Below, piece after piece: positions 42,950 to 52,204 of a DNA stretch of 64,000 bases; position 1 is the first letter of the stretch, and each line of letters opens with the position of its first letter. The notes beneath the pieces are model-generated. The model worked only from the letters and a program-made list of their open reading frames with translations. It ran no database searches and was not told where the DNA came from. Source of the DNA: Paenibacillus sambharensis (lineage in GTDB: Bacteria > Bacillota > Bacilli > Paenibacillales > Paenibacillaceae); the NCBI RefSeq assembly GCF_003233845.1, contig NZ_QKRB01000006.1, positions 1 to 64,000 of the forward strand, in the 5' to 3' direction. The translations under genes and the position numbers were made by a program.

Positions 42950-44124
42950 AAGTACTAGTGGTATGCAGCGATTTTCCGTATCCGGCGGATCACGGCGGGC
43001 GGGTGGACACTTGGGGCAGAATCAAAATCATGAGCGAGCTCGGCTGGGACATTGACCTGGCCGTCTGCGGCAAGTATGAACCGTCACCTGCCGATCTGGA
43101 AGCCGTTAAGCGGGTTGTCAGCGAGGTGTATCTGTGTGGGCGTTCGAGCGGAATCGTGGACCTGCTATCGCCGCTGCCCCTCCAGGTTCAATCCCGAAAG
43201 CGTCTAAGAAGCCTGCAGGTGGGCTCGGGGTACGACCACGTGCTGCTGGAAGGGGATTACGTGTATCCGATTCTCCACAATCCCCAGGTCAGCGGCGCCA
43301 ATATGGTGCTGCGGGTACACAACAACGAGTCGGCTTACTTCAAGTCACTCGGCAGGAGCGCCCGAAAGGCCGTCCATAAGCTGTACTACTGGATGGAAAG
43401 CATCAAGTTTGCCGGCCTGCAGAAGAAGCTGGCGCAGCATGTCGATAAATATCTGTTCATATCCAGTAAGGAATATGATGTATTCAAGAACGAGTATCCC
43501 CACAAGGGAAGCCTGTTTTTGCCGCCGCCGATTACGAGGGAGACCTTTGAGACGAGCCATTTTGCCGCCAAGAATGTTGTCTTCATCGGCTCCTTGTTCA
43601 TGCCGAATAACCGTGAGGCTGTCGAGTGGTACCTCAAGCATGTCCATCCCCGTTTGCTGAATGAGGAAGGCTACAAGCTGATTATCGCGGGCAACAGCAG
43701 GGGTCAGGGTACGCAGTGGATTACCGATTACGGCCTCAGCAGAATCGAAGTTCATGATTCGCCCAAAAGTCTGGATGATATCTACCGCTCTGGCTATCTC
43801 TTCATCAACCCGATGCGCAATGGGGCGGGCGTGAAGCTCAAGACGATTGAAGCGATCCAGAATGGCCTGCCTGTCGTCTCTACATCAGTCGGCTGTGAAG
43901 GCACGGGGCTTGTCCACCGGGAGCATATCATGATTGCTGACCAGCCGGATGACTTCATCCATGCGGTTAAGTCGCTGCTTGATGACTGGGCATATGCCGG
44001 CAAGCTGCTCTCGCAGTCACAGAGCTATATACGGAAGCATTATGACCACAAGGCCATACTGAGCGGCGTGTTCGGCTCCGGCATTCAAGAGCAGCGGGAA
44101 CCTCTTATAAAGCAGGTGTTATAA
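42946..44124 (+). CDS. GT4-type glycosyltransferase
   Basis: A 392-residue GT-B fold enzyme. The start is CSDFPYPADHGGRVDTWGRI, a common acceptor-binding pattern. The donor side has VFIGSLFMPNNREAVEWY and a C-terminal FINPMRNGAGVKLKTIEAI, typical of GT4 enzymes. The ATG overlaps the wzy stop (ATGA). The sugar added is unknown. Confidence 0.9.
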   Translation: MKVLVVCSDFPYPADHGGRVDTWGRIKIMSELGWDIDLAVCGKYEPSPADLEAVKRVVSEVYLCGRSSGIVDLLSPLPLQVQSRKRLRSLQVGSGYDHVLLEGDYVYPILHNPQVSGANMVLRVHNNESAYFKSLGRSARKAVHKLYYWMESIKFAGLQKKLAQHVDKYLFISSKEYDVFKNEYPHKGSLFLPPPITRETFETSHFAAKNVVFIGSLFMPNNREAVEWYLKHVHPRLLNEEGYKLIIAGNSRGQGTQWITDYGLSRIEVHDSPKSLDDIYRSGYLFINPMRNGAGVKLKTIEAIQNGLPVVSTSVGCEGTGLVHREHIMIADQPDDFIHAVKSLLDDWAYAGKLLSQSQSYIRKHYDHKAILSGVFGSGIQEQREPLIKQVL

Positions 44125-44126
44125 GC

Positions 44127-45281
44127 ATGAGCAGAGAGAGAATCAACGTGTTGTTCGTGACACACGCGGATAAGAAGGGCGGAGCGGAGCAGAGTCTGAT
44201 TCATCTGATCAACTACATGGACACCCGCAGGTATAAGGTATTTTTTTTGTGCCCGGCGGAAGCGGCCTACCTGCATGAAATCACCACCGAGCATCAGCAT
44301 ATCCCTTACACCTTGGGCAGCATCAAGCAGCGGCTCGGGCTGGGCTATCTCGGCGCTGTGCGCTTTATTAGGCGGCTGGTGAAGGAGCATGGCATCCAGA
44401 TTGTCCATGCCAATGGCTGGCGGGCGCCTTGGTACGTTGCGCCTCTTAAATTTATCAGCAGGGCGAAGCTGGTCTGGCATCACCGGGACTATACACATCT
44501 TAAGATGTACAATCACGTTCTGCCGAGGTTCTTCCATCAAGTCATCTGCATCTCCCATTTTGTCGCAGACTCGATTGCGGGCTCGAACAGGACTGTGATT
44601 TACAACGGTGTTGATGCCCGAAACAATCCGTATGACAAGACGCGGAGGCTGATGGAGGACGGCGAGCTGCTGATCGGAACGTTCGGCCGTATTGTGGAGT
44701 GGAAGAGATACCACCTGATGATTGAAGCGGTCAAGCGGCTGAGTGACCGGGGGATGACGAACTGGAAGCTGCTTATCGTAGGCGATACCTCGATGGATAA
44801 CACAGATGATTATTATGACAGTCTCAAGCGAAGGGTGGAGGAATACGGGCTGAGCCGCCAGGTCGTCTTCCACGGCTACTCCAGCAAGCCGCTTGAGCTC
44901 ATGAGCGAATGCGATGTAACCATTAACTTCTCTATGAATGAGCCGTTCGGGAGAGTGGTAATTGAATCGCTGATGGTCAAGACCCCGGTCATTGTGGCGG
45001 ATTCGGGCGGGGCGCCGGAGATTATCCGGGAGACTATGGGCGGGATCATTGTGAAGGACGGTGACATACACGCGCTGGCAGAAGCGCTCTACACCATCGG
45101 CACGAAGGCGGTCAACTATGAGGAGCTTGTCCGCAGCGGACACCGGAGCGTGCTGGAGCAGTTCAGCATGGAAGAGATCATAACCAGGGTTGAACAGCTG
45201 TACGGAACTCTGCTGGGCCGCGAGCCGGAGGCTGAAGCGGGCATGGCCGTACAGGCAGTATCCAAAGGCGGGCGGGGATGA
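44127..45281 (+). CDS. GT4-type glycosyltransferase
   Basis: A 384-residue GT-B fold enzyme. The N-terminal motif is VTHADKKGGAEQSLIHLI. The donor domain has GTFGRIVEWKRYHLMI and FSMNEPFGRVVIESLMVKTP (E-x7-E region), followed by SGGAPEII. It lies two bases after the previous transferase gene and directly before the acetyltransferase gene. Confidence 0.9.
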   Translation: MSRERINVLFVTHADKKGGAEQSLIHLINYMDTRRYKVFFLCPAEAAYLHEITTEHQHIPYTLGSIKQRLGLGYLGAVRFIRRLVKEHGIQIVHANGWRAPWYVAPLKFISRAKLVWHHRDYTHLKMYNHVLPRFFHQVICISHFVADSIAGSNRTVIYNGVDARNNPYDKTRRLMEDGELLIGTFGRIVEWKRYHLMIEAVKRLSDRGMTNWKLLIVGDTSMDNTDDYYDSLKRRVEEYGLSRQVVFHGYSSKPLELMSECDVTINFSMNEPFGRVVIESLMVKTPVIVADSGGAPEIIRETMGGIIVKDGDIHALAEALYTIGTKAVNYEELVRSGHRSVLEQFSMEEIITRVEQLYGTLLGREPEAEAGMAVQAVSKGGRG

Positions 45282-45282
45282 G

Positions 45283-45852
45283 ATGAGCGTTCAGAGGCAG
45301 GTTAATTTCGGCACCGTGGCGGCACTGGCCAAGGGCGTTATGCTCTTCAAGCCAAGATCGACCTCGGTTGGCCGGTTAATTCGGGTGAAGGGGAAGCTTT
45401 ACCTCCGCAATAAGGGATCATTAGTGGTCGGCCGGAATGTCTCGTTCCGGACGCTCCATACGCCTTCGTCTATTGATGTCGGGCGGCATGCTGAGCTCAC
45501 GATCGGGGATAACTGCTTCTTCAATTATGGGCTGGATATCGGCTGCGCAAAGTCCATCATGATTGGCAGCAACACGATAATTGGACCGATGGTCAATATA
45601 ATGGACAGCAACTGGCATCCGGTTGACATGGACAGCGGCAACGAGAGCAGAGCGGTCGTGATCGAAGAGAATGTCTGGATCGGCCGTGGTGTACTGGTAC
45701 TGCCCGGAGTACGGATCGGCCGCAACTCTGTTATTGCAGCAGGGAGCATCGTGAATAAGGATATTCCTGATAATGTCCTGGCAGCGGGTGTTCCGGCCAA
45801 GGTAATCCGGCAGCTGCGTGTCGAGGATACATGGATTCGCAGAGACCACTGA
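45283..45852 (+). CDS. Hexapeptide-repeat sugar acetyltransferase
   Basis: A 189-residue left-handed beta-helix acyltransferase (CapG/WcaF/CysE-like). Repeats such as IMIGSNTIIGPMVNI, VWIGRGVLVLPGVRIGRNSV and the terminal AAGSIVNKDIPDNVLAAGVPAKVI are typical. The putative catalytic His lies in SNWHPVD. It probably O-acetylates a sugar of the repeat unit. ATG 45283 starts one base after the previous stop; an upstream extension would overlap that gene in another frame and is rejected. Confidence 0.9.
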   Translation: MSVQRQVNFGTVAALAKGVMLFKPRSTSVGRLIRVKGKLYLRNKGSLVVGRNVSFRTLHTPSSIDVGRHAELTIGDNCFFNYGLDIGCAKSIMIGSNTIIGPMVNIMDSNWHPVDMDSGNESRAVVIEENVWIGRGVLVLPGVRIGRNSVIAAGSIVNKDIPDNVLAAGVPAKVIRQLRVEDTWIRRDH

Positions 45853-45937
45853 CCGGATACGGTTCAGCAGGATGCTGCTTGAATGCGAAGCAGGAATGAG
45901 CAATTATACGCAAACTGCGTAGATAAGGGGTGAACCG

Positions 45938-46816
45938 ATGTTTGAACAGTTGAGCTGCCCGGTCGCAGAGAATTACTCGCTCAGCGGCCTTACGACGATG
46001 GGTGTCGGGGGACCGGCCCGGTATTATATCGTTCCTCAAACGATCGACGATGTCGTTGCCGCCAAGGAAATTTGCAGAGAACAGGGCTTGAATGTACTGG
46101 TGCTCGGCAACGGGTCGAACATTCTGGTGGATGATGAAGGGTTCGACGGAGCCGTGCTGCATGTCGGCAAAGGTCTGAGAAGCTTCGAGCGCAGAGGCGA
46201 TTCCCTGTATGCGGAGTCAGGTGTCATGGTTCCCAAGATTTCGTTCTCCATGGCCAAGGAAGGGATAACCGGCTATGAATTTATGGCAGGTATTCCGGGA
46301 ACGGTCGGGGGAGCTGTCGTGATGAACGCCGGATGTATTGGCCGGGAGACCTCCATGATTCTGGAGTCCGTCACTTATCTCGATCAGAATGGCAATGTGA
46401 TAACAAAACCTGCAAGCGAGCTGGATCTATCCTTTAGGTCCAGTTTTTTTATTGGCAAATCCCATATTATTCTCAGCGCTATGTTCACAGCCCTGCCGGG
46501 CGATCAGGAAGAAGTCATGAAGATGACGAAGAAGGCGGCGGATATCCGTAAAGGCAAGTTCCCGGTTAATGTCGCCACTGTGGGCAGTACCTTCAAGAGC
46601 CCGCCGGAGGGTCCGCATCCTGGAAGGCTGGTTGAAGAGGTTGGGCTGAAGGGCCATCAGATTGGCGGAGCGGAGGTCAGTCACGTGCATGCGAACTGGA
46701 TTATTAACCGCGGAGGAGCCAAGGCCAGCGATGTCAAGAAGCTGATTGATGTCATGCAGAACACGGTGGCCCAGAAGCTGGGCATTCTGATGGAGCCGGA
46801 AGTGCTGTTTGTCTAG
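45938..46816 (+). CDS. murB: UDP-N-acetylenolpyruvoylglucosamine reductase (MurB)
   Basis: A 292-residue FAD enzyme that reduces UDP-GlcNAc-enolpyruvate to UDP-MurNAc. FAD motifs LGNGSNILV and GIPGTVGGAVVMNAG are present. The catalytic Ser is in VGSTFKSP and the final catalytic Glu region is MEPEVLF, so it looks active. It is the short type-II MurB. It sits inside an exopolysaccharide operon next to a murA-like gene rather than in a division/wall cluster. It may be a second, locus-specific copy. ATG with AAGGGGTGAACC upstream. Confidence 0.93.
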   Translation: MFEQLSCPVAENYSLSGLTTMGVGGPARYYIVPQTIDDVVAAKEICREQGLNVLVLGNGSNILVDDEGFDGAVLHVGKGLRSFERRGDSLYAESGVMVPKISFSMAKEGITGYEFMAGIPGTVGGAVVMNAGCIGRETSMILESVTYLDQNGNVITKPASELDLSFRSSFFIGKSHIILSAMFTALPGDQEEVMKMTKKAADIRKGKFPVNVATVGSTFKSPPEGPHPGRLVEEVGLKGHQIGGAEVSHVHANWIINRGGAKASDVKKLIDVMQNTVAQKLGILMEPEVLFV

Positions 46817-46857
46817 AGAATAAACCCGGGAAACGGGATGGAGAGGGAGAGAGATCA

Positions 46858-48189
46858 ATGGAATTAGCGATTAGAAAAGATTTTACGGGAATTACAGAGC
46901 CTTACCTTCAGATTGAGGGGGGGATTCCGCTGCAGGGAGAAGTAGAGCTGCCAGGTGCCAAAAACTCCGCGCTGCCTTCCATTGTGGCCGCCTGCTTGTC
47001 CGATGAGGAAGTGGTTCTCCATAATGTGCCGCTGGAGCTGAACGATGTGAAGCAGCTGGTACGGCTGCTTAATGAAGCGGGCGCTGAGGTGAAGGTAGAC
47101 GGCAGCAGGCTGGTCTGCTCAGGCAGAAATTGGAGCGGCGGCACTTTGAATGCCGAGCTGGCAGGAAAGATCAGGCATTCGCTGCTCCTGCTCGGATTGT
47201 CGGCCAACTGGCGCTCTAACCTGTTCCTTCCGCTCCCGGGAGGATGCAGCATCGGCAACCGCAAGCACGACCTGCATCTGCAGGCCCTGCAGGATCTCGG
47301 CTATGAGATGGAAGAGAGCGAGCTCGGTCTCCATCTGAAGGAAAGCAACCCGAAGAAGGAAGTTGAAGTCAGCTTCCATTACCCGACATTCGGCGGGACC
47401 TTGAACGTTCTGTTCGCCGCTGTCCGTTCGGATTCAACAGTTACCCTGCGCAATGCAGCCCGGAACCCGGAGATTATCGATGTGATCAATCTCCTGGCAT
47501 CCATGGGTGCGGACATTAAATGGGTCGGTCCTGCCACCCTGCAGATTACCGGCGTCGGCAGGCTGAATGCAGCCAGCCACACAGTGATGAGTGACCGGAT
47601 TATTGCCTCTACGGTGATCTCGGCAGTAGGCGTAACCAAGGGTAGTGTTACCATCCGTAATGCAACCGTGCAGGTTCTGGAATCGGAGGTTGCTGCATGG
47701 CGTGAGGCCGGCCTGCAGATAGAAGAGGTGGATAACGGCATCTATGTGAAATGGGTGAAGCCGCTGAAGGCGGTCAGTATCGTCACGGAGGCTTATCCGG
47801 GCTTCCATACAGATATTCAGCCGCTTCATACCGTGCTGATGGCTACGGCTGAGGGCACGTCGACGCTGAAGGAAACGATCCTGGACGGCAGGTTCGCCTA
47901 CTGCTATGAGCTGAACAAGATGGGCGCCAGCATCACGGTAGCCGACGGCGGTTTCACGTGCGTGAATGGGGCAGAAGGTCAAATTGCCCATATTACAGGT
48001 GTTGACGGGCTGGTTGGCGCCGATGTGGTGGCCACTGATATCCGTGGCGGTGCGGCAGTTGCCGTGGCTGCGCTTGGCGCCGAGGGCCAGACACGGATCA
48101 TGAACCTGTATCAGCTGGAGCGCGGATACGGCAACTTCGTCGAGCTGTTCTCCGGCCTCGGAGCGCAAATTACCCGCGTCAGCCCGTAA
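46858..48189 (+). CDS. murA: UDP-GlcNAc 1-carboxyvinyltransferase-like enolpyruvyl transferase (MurA)
   Basis: A 443-residue EPSP-synthase-fold enzyme transferring enolpyruvate from PEP to UDP-GlcNAc. K35-N36 in PGAKNSAL, the catalytic C130 in PGGCSIGNRKHDLH, R135, the Asp in YPGFHTDIQP and the Arg in TDIRGGAA are present, so the catalytic set is intact. The usual RP after GA in the active loop is RK here, which is atypical. The N-terminus carries about 15 extra residues. With murB it would give UDP-MurNAc. Context suggests a polymer-specific paralogue. It ends three bases before wzx. Confidence 0.92.
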   Translation: MELAIRKDFTGITEPYLQIEGGIPLQGEVELPGAKNSALPSIVAACLSDEEVVLHNVPLELNDVKQLVRLLNEAGAEVKVDGSRLVCSGRNWSGGTLNAELAGKIRHSLLLLGLSANWRSNLFLPLPGGCSIGNRKHDLHLQALQDLGYEMEESELGLHLKESNPKKEVEVSFHYPTFGGTLNVLFAAVRSDSTVTLRNAARNPEIIDVINLLASMGADIKWVGPATLQITGVGRLNAASHTVMSDRIIASTVISAVGVTKGSVTIRNATVQVLESEVAAWREAGLQIEEVDNGIYVKWVKPLKAVSIVTEAYPGFHTDIQPLHTVLMATAEGTSTLKETILDGRFAYCYELNKMGASITVADGGFTCVNGAEGQIAHITGVDGLVGADVVATDIRGGAAVAVAALGAEGQTRIMNLYQLERGYGNFVELFSGLGAQITRVSP

Positions 48190-48192
48190 GCG

Positions 48193-49539
48193 ATGAACAA
48201 GAAGAGCACAGGCTTTCAAATTATAACGACCCTGGGAACCCGCTTTGCAGTTCTGTTCGGGGCTTTTTTCGTTTCCGTATTAACAGCCCGGCTGCTTGGA
48301 CCTGAGGGCAAAGGGATTATAACGGCACTGCTGGTCATTCCAACTCTGGTTGTCACGATTGCAGACCTGGGAATTCGGCAGTCGACGGCTTATTTTATCG
48401 GCAAGCAGACCTATGAGCTGAAGGCTGTCACCTCTTCGCTGAATTTTATCTGGCTGATGTCCTCCATTCTGTGCACCCTGATCGTCGGACTCCTGTACTG
48501 GCTGCAGTACGGGGACCGCTACAGCTGGTGGCTGATGGGCATTATGCTGCTGACGATACCGGTTAATCTCGGTATCCAGTATCTGCGCGGGGTCATGCAG
48601 GGCAAGCTCAAGATCGGAAGCATCAACTTCACGGAGCTGCTGAAGACGGGGCTGAATTTCGGCATCCTGCTGCTGCTGGTGGGACTATGGAAGTGGGGCG
48701 TCATGGGGGCTGCGGTAACGCAGCTTCTTATGGCGGTCTTTACGCTGCTCTACAGCATCCGGGCCCTGAAGGAGATTCCGTGGGGCATTCATTATAACGG
48801 CCCGATTATCCGCAGCATGGTCACCAGAGGCTTCTCCTTTGCGCTCGCCTTATTCGTCCTCCAGCTGAATTACCGCTTCGACGTCCTGATTCTGGAGGCA
48901 TACACCAACGTCACCGAGGTGGGCATCTATTCGGTCGGAACCAATATCGCGGAAGTGATCTGGCAGGTTCCCGCAGCCATTGGCCTGATCCTGTTCTCCA
49001 AAGGGGCGAATGCAAGGAGGGAGCAGGATTCCATTGACCGGACGACCCGGCTGATCCGTCTCCTGGTGCCGGTCCTGATCGTATGCGGAGGCCTCTTCTG
49101 GCTGTTTGCTCCTGTTATTATCACAACCCTATACGGTACGGCTTTTGCCCCTTCCGCTACCGTAATCCGTTATATTATGCCGGGTATTCTCTGCTTTGTA
49201 ATTGTAAAGCTCCTCCATTCCGAAATTTCGGGCAGAGGATACCCGCTGTTTTCACTTAATGTGTCGATTGTATCGCTTCTGATTAACGTTGGCATGAACC
49301 TGCTGCTGATCCCGAAGTACGGCGCAATCGGCGCTTCCATTTCCTCGGCTACATCCTATACCTTCGCCGGGCTGCTGTTCCTGATTCTATATGCACGCCG
49401 GGAGAAGCTGAAGCTTCGGCATATCCTGGTGCTTACCAGGGCGGATGCCGCGGATCTGAAGCAGCGGGTGTCTGGTCTATTGAGCCGCAGGAGACAGAAA
49501 GCGAAGCAGAGGGAAGTAGGCGGGAGCAGTTCGGCGTAA
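48193..49539 (+). CDS. Wzx-type polysaccharide flippase
   Basis: A 448-residue integral membrane protein of the MOP/PST family with about 12-14 helices. The start TRFAVLFGAFFVSVLTARLLGPEGKG is the family's conserved first helix. Helix pairs with GISISSATSY-like content near the C-terminus (GAIGASISSATSY) also fit. It flips the undecaprenyl-linked repeat unit to the outer face for Wzy. The C-terminal ~40 residues are basic and cytoplasmic. Confidence 0.93.
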   Translation: MNKKSTGFQIITTLGTRFAVLFGAFFVSVLTARLLGPEGKGIITALLVIPTLVVTIADLGIRQSTAYFIGKQTYELKAVTSSLNFIWLMSSILCTLIVGLLYWLQYGDRYSWWLMGIMLLTIPVNLGIQYLRGVMQGKLKIGSINFTELLKTGLNFGILLLLVGLWKWGVMGAAVTQLLMAVFTLLYSIRALKEIPWGIHYNGPIIRSMVTRGFSFALALFVLQLNYRFDVLILEAYTNVTEVGIYSVGTNIAEVIWQVPAAIGLILFSKGANARREQDSIDRTTRLIRLLVPVLIVCGGLFWLFAPVIITTLYGTAFAPSATVIRYIMPGILCFVIVKLLHSEISGRGYPLFSLNVSIVSLLINVGMNLLLIPKYGAIGASISSATSYTFAGLLFLILYARREKLKLRHILVLTRADAADLKQRVSGLLSRRRQKAKQREVGGSSSA

Positions 49540-49554
49540 CAGAAGGAGTGTATC

Positions 49555-50808
49555 ATGAAAATTTTATTGAAGAACCGGAGATTTGCAGGCGGCGCCGCGC
49601 TCTCCCTGCTGGAGTACGGACTGCTGTTCCAGTCACGGGGCCATGATGTGTTTGCAGTAGGCTTATACAACAATCTGCAGTCCAGGTACAGCGAGCAGGA
49701 TATTGAGACCTATGACCTTCCCTTCTTTGAGAAAGACAGGCCGGTTGGCAACCTGCTTACGGCACGGCGCTACTACAAGCTTATCAAGCAGCATAAGCCG
49801 GATGTCATTGTGTCGATATCGGTCTGCAACGCCATCTTTCACAGGGCAATAGAGAAGTGGTTCGGCATACCGGTCATCTATATCGTGCCCGGCGGCATTG
49901 TGCCGCACATGTTCACCAGGTATATGAAGAATGAACGGCTGATCGTGTTCAGTGAAGAGAACAAAGAGGCGCTGATTGAGGATGGCTACAAGGAGACGGA
50001 TGTTTCGCTCATTACCAACCGGCTGACCTTCGAGCCAAAGACCGGGCAGGAAGATGAGGTTTATACGAAATTCACGCCCGGCGAACCGGTTGAGCTGCTG
50101 GTAATATCCAGACTGGATGAGGAGAAAATCAATTCCGTCCTGTATGTCATGCGCTGCGTGGAAGCCATGCTTGAGTCAGCGGCTGACATCAGGCTTACGA
50201 TTGTCGGCGACGGCGAGTGCATGGACCAGGTTCAGGCACAGGCTGCCCGCATGAACAGCGGGCGTGAAGTCGTTCATATTGCGGGCTTCCGCAGCAATGT
50301 GAAGGACTACATCAGGCGTGCCCATATTGTGTTTGGCAAGGGGAGAAGCGTGATCGAGCCAATCTACTATCACCGGATAGCATTCGTGGTCAGCGAATCC
50401 GATGAAATGTGGCTCTGTACAGCAGATACAATTCCAAGCCTTCAGCAGACTAACTTCACTGGCCGCGGGGTAGGTAACCCTGACTCACAAGCTGTACTGG
50501 AGAACCTGATTAACTCGATTCGCAGCCATACCTTGCAGACAGATTTCCTTCACGCCAACAGTGCGTACATGGAACAGACCTACGATATCCGTAAGGCAGG
50601 CCCGGTTATTGAGTCCATACTCGGTGAGAAGCTGACCGGGTTCAAGAGGGAGCGTACAGCCGCCGGGCGGCTGATTAAGGGCTTCGCGGAATATTGCCGG
50701 ATTTACGCCATCATTGTATACAGTAAATTCAAGAAAGTCTCACAGCGTTCGGCAGCAAGCGAAGGCAAGGCGAAAGAAACAGGAGCGGAGAGGAGTGTTG
50801 GGGTATGA
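49555..50808 (+). CDS. GT4-like glycosyltransferase
   Basis: A 417-residue GT-B fold protein. The N-terminal RRFAGGAALSLLEYGLLFQS replaces the usual GGAE motif, and the donor domain has LLVISRLDEEKINSVLYVMR, IVGDGE and AHIVFGKGRSVIEPIYY. It is more divergent than the other three transferases of the locus but should add a sugar. Its ATG has GAAGGAG upstream, and its end overlaps the next gene by four bases. It has a basic, Lys-rich tail. Confidence 0.85.
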   Translation: MKILLKNRRFAGGAALSLLEYGLLFQSRGHDVFAVGLYNNLQSRYSEQDIETYDLPFFEKDRPVGNLLTARRYYKLIKQHKPDVIVSISVCNAIFHRAIEKWFGIPVIYIVPGGIVPHMFTRYMKNERLIVFSEENKEALIEDGYKETDVSLITNRLTFEPKTGQEDEVYTKFTPGEPVELLVISRLDEEKINSVLYVMRCVEAMLESAADIRLTIVGDGECMDQVQAQAARMNSGREVVHIAGFRSNVKDYIRRAHIVFGKGRSVIEPIYYHRIAFVVSESDEMWLCTADTIPSLQQTNFTGRGVGNPDSQAVLENLINSIRSHTLQTDFLHANSAYMEQTYDIRKAGPVIESILGEKLTGFKRERTAAGRLIKGFAEYCRIYAIIVYSKFKKVSQRSAASEGKAKETGAERSVGV

Positions 50809-52190
50809 AGCTGATCTTGTTATCTGGCGGATCGGGCAAACGATTGTGGCCGCTGTCCAATGATTCACGCTCCAAGCAGTTCCTGAAGGTGCTTGAAGAC
50901 GGAGAGGGCGGCAGGCAGTCAATGGTTCAGCGTGTATGGCAGCAGCTGGGCAGGGCTGGACTGCAGAGGGAAGCGTGCCTTGCGACCAGCCGTGCACAGG
51001 TTGAAATGCTGCAGAGCCAGCTTGGTTCGGAGGTTGAAATCATCGTCGAGCCGCAGAGGCGGGACACCTTCCCTGCTATCGCATTATCCGCTGTCTATCT
51101 CTACTCGATTAAAGGTGTCAGCCTGCAGGAGACAATTGTTGTGCTGCCGGTAGACCCTTATGTGGAGGATCATTTCTTCGGCAAGCTGCAGGAGCTCGAA
51201 CAGATTATGGGGGAAACGGAAGCGGAGATCGGCCTGATCGGCGTTCAGCCGACCTACCCTTCCGAGAAGTACGGCTACATCGTGCCGGAGCCGGGCAGCG
51301 GGAAGACAGCTGAATCTTCAGCTGAATATGCAAGGGTGAGCCGTTTTACGGAGAAACCCCGCGAGGAGCAGGCGCGTGAGCTTATCGAACAGCAGGCGCT
51401 CTGGAACTGCGGGGTTTTTGCTTTCCGGCTGGGTTATGTCATCAACGAGCTAATCGGGCTTGGGCTGCCGATCCAGTATGACGAGCTGGTGAAGCAGTAT
51501 GAACGGCTGAAGGAGACCAGCTTCGACTATGCGGTCGTTGAGAAGGCAGAGCATATTGTGGTGACACCGTACCAGGGCACCTGGAAGGACCTTGGCACGT
51601 GGAACACCTTAACGGAGGAAATCCGTTCTCCGCTTGTGGGCAAAGGAATCGTAACGGATGACTCTCTCCACACCCATGTCATTAACGAGCTGGATATCCC
51701 AATCACTGTGCTGGGCGCTTCTAACTTGATTGTGGCTGCCAGCCCGGACGGAATCCTTGTCTCCGACAAGGAAGCAAGCCCGCGTGTGAAGGAAGTGATG
51801 AAGAAGCTTCAGGATCAGCGTCCGATGTATGAGGAGCGGCGCTGGGGCCGGTACCGTGTGCTGGACTATGTGAAATATCCCGAAGGTTATGAGGTGCTGA
51901 CCAAGCGGATATGCGTGGCGGAAGGCTGCAATCTGAGCTATCAGTACCACAGCAAGCGGAGTGAGGTATGGACCGTTATTGCAGGGGAAGGCGAAATGGT
52001 CCTCGGCGGCGAGCTGCGGCGTATTACAGCCGGCGATGTGGTGGCTATTCCAGTGGGTACGCTGCACAGCCTGCGCGCCATTCAGGAAATCGAAATCATC
52101 GAGGTGCAGACGGGAAGTGAACTCATTGAGGAAGATATTGTGCGGATAGCGATGAAGTGGGAGGAAATTATTCAAGTCTGCGCCTCCTAG
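50805..52190 (+). CDS. Mannose-1-phosphate guanylyltransferase with phosphomannose isomerase domain
   Basis: A 461-residue bifunctional enzyme of the ManC/AlgA type. The nucleotidyltransferase domain starts LILLSGGSGKRLWPLSNDSR-SKQFL and includes FTEKP and ALWNCGVFAF. The C-terminal cupin (about 340-455) has YHSKRSEVWTVIAGEGEM and GTLHSLRA, the type II phosphomannose isomerase fold. It would make GDP-mannose for the polymer. The GSGKR loop is a small variant of GSGTR. A mutase supplying mannose-1-phosphate would be expected next, but the adjacent mutase homologue lacks catalytic residues. Confidence 0.92.
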   Translation: MKLILLSGGSGKRLWPLSNDSRSKQFLKVLEDGEGGRQSMVQRVWQQLGRAGLQREACLATSRAQVEMLQSQLGSEVEIIVEPQRRDTFPAIALSAVYLYSIKGVSLQETIVVLPVDPYVEDHFFGKLQELEQIMGETEAEIGLIGVQPTYPSEKYGYIVPEPGSGKTAESSAEYARVSRFTEKPREEQARELIEQQALWNCGVFAFRLGYVINELIGLGLPIQYDELVKQYERLKETSFDYAVVEKAEHIVVTPYQGTWKDLGTWNTLTEEIRSPLVGKGIVTDDSLHTHVINELDIPITVLGASNLIVAASPDGILVSDKEASPRVKEVMKKLQDQRPMYEERRWGRYRVLDYVKYPEGYEVLTKRICVAEGCNLSYQYHSKRSEVWTVIAGEGEMVLGGELRRITAGDVVAIPVGTLHSLRAIQEIEIIEVQTGSELIEEDIVRIAMKWEEIIQVCAS

Positions 52191-52204
52191 AAGGAGAAAT
52201 TCAC

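Noticed and set aside
44085-45143. 352-codon open frame antisense to a glycosyltransferase gene
   Set aside because: The sense strand has clear GT4 motifs and operon spacing; the antisense reading is a GC-rich codon artefact.
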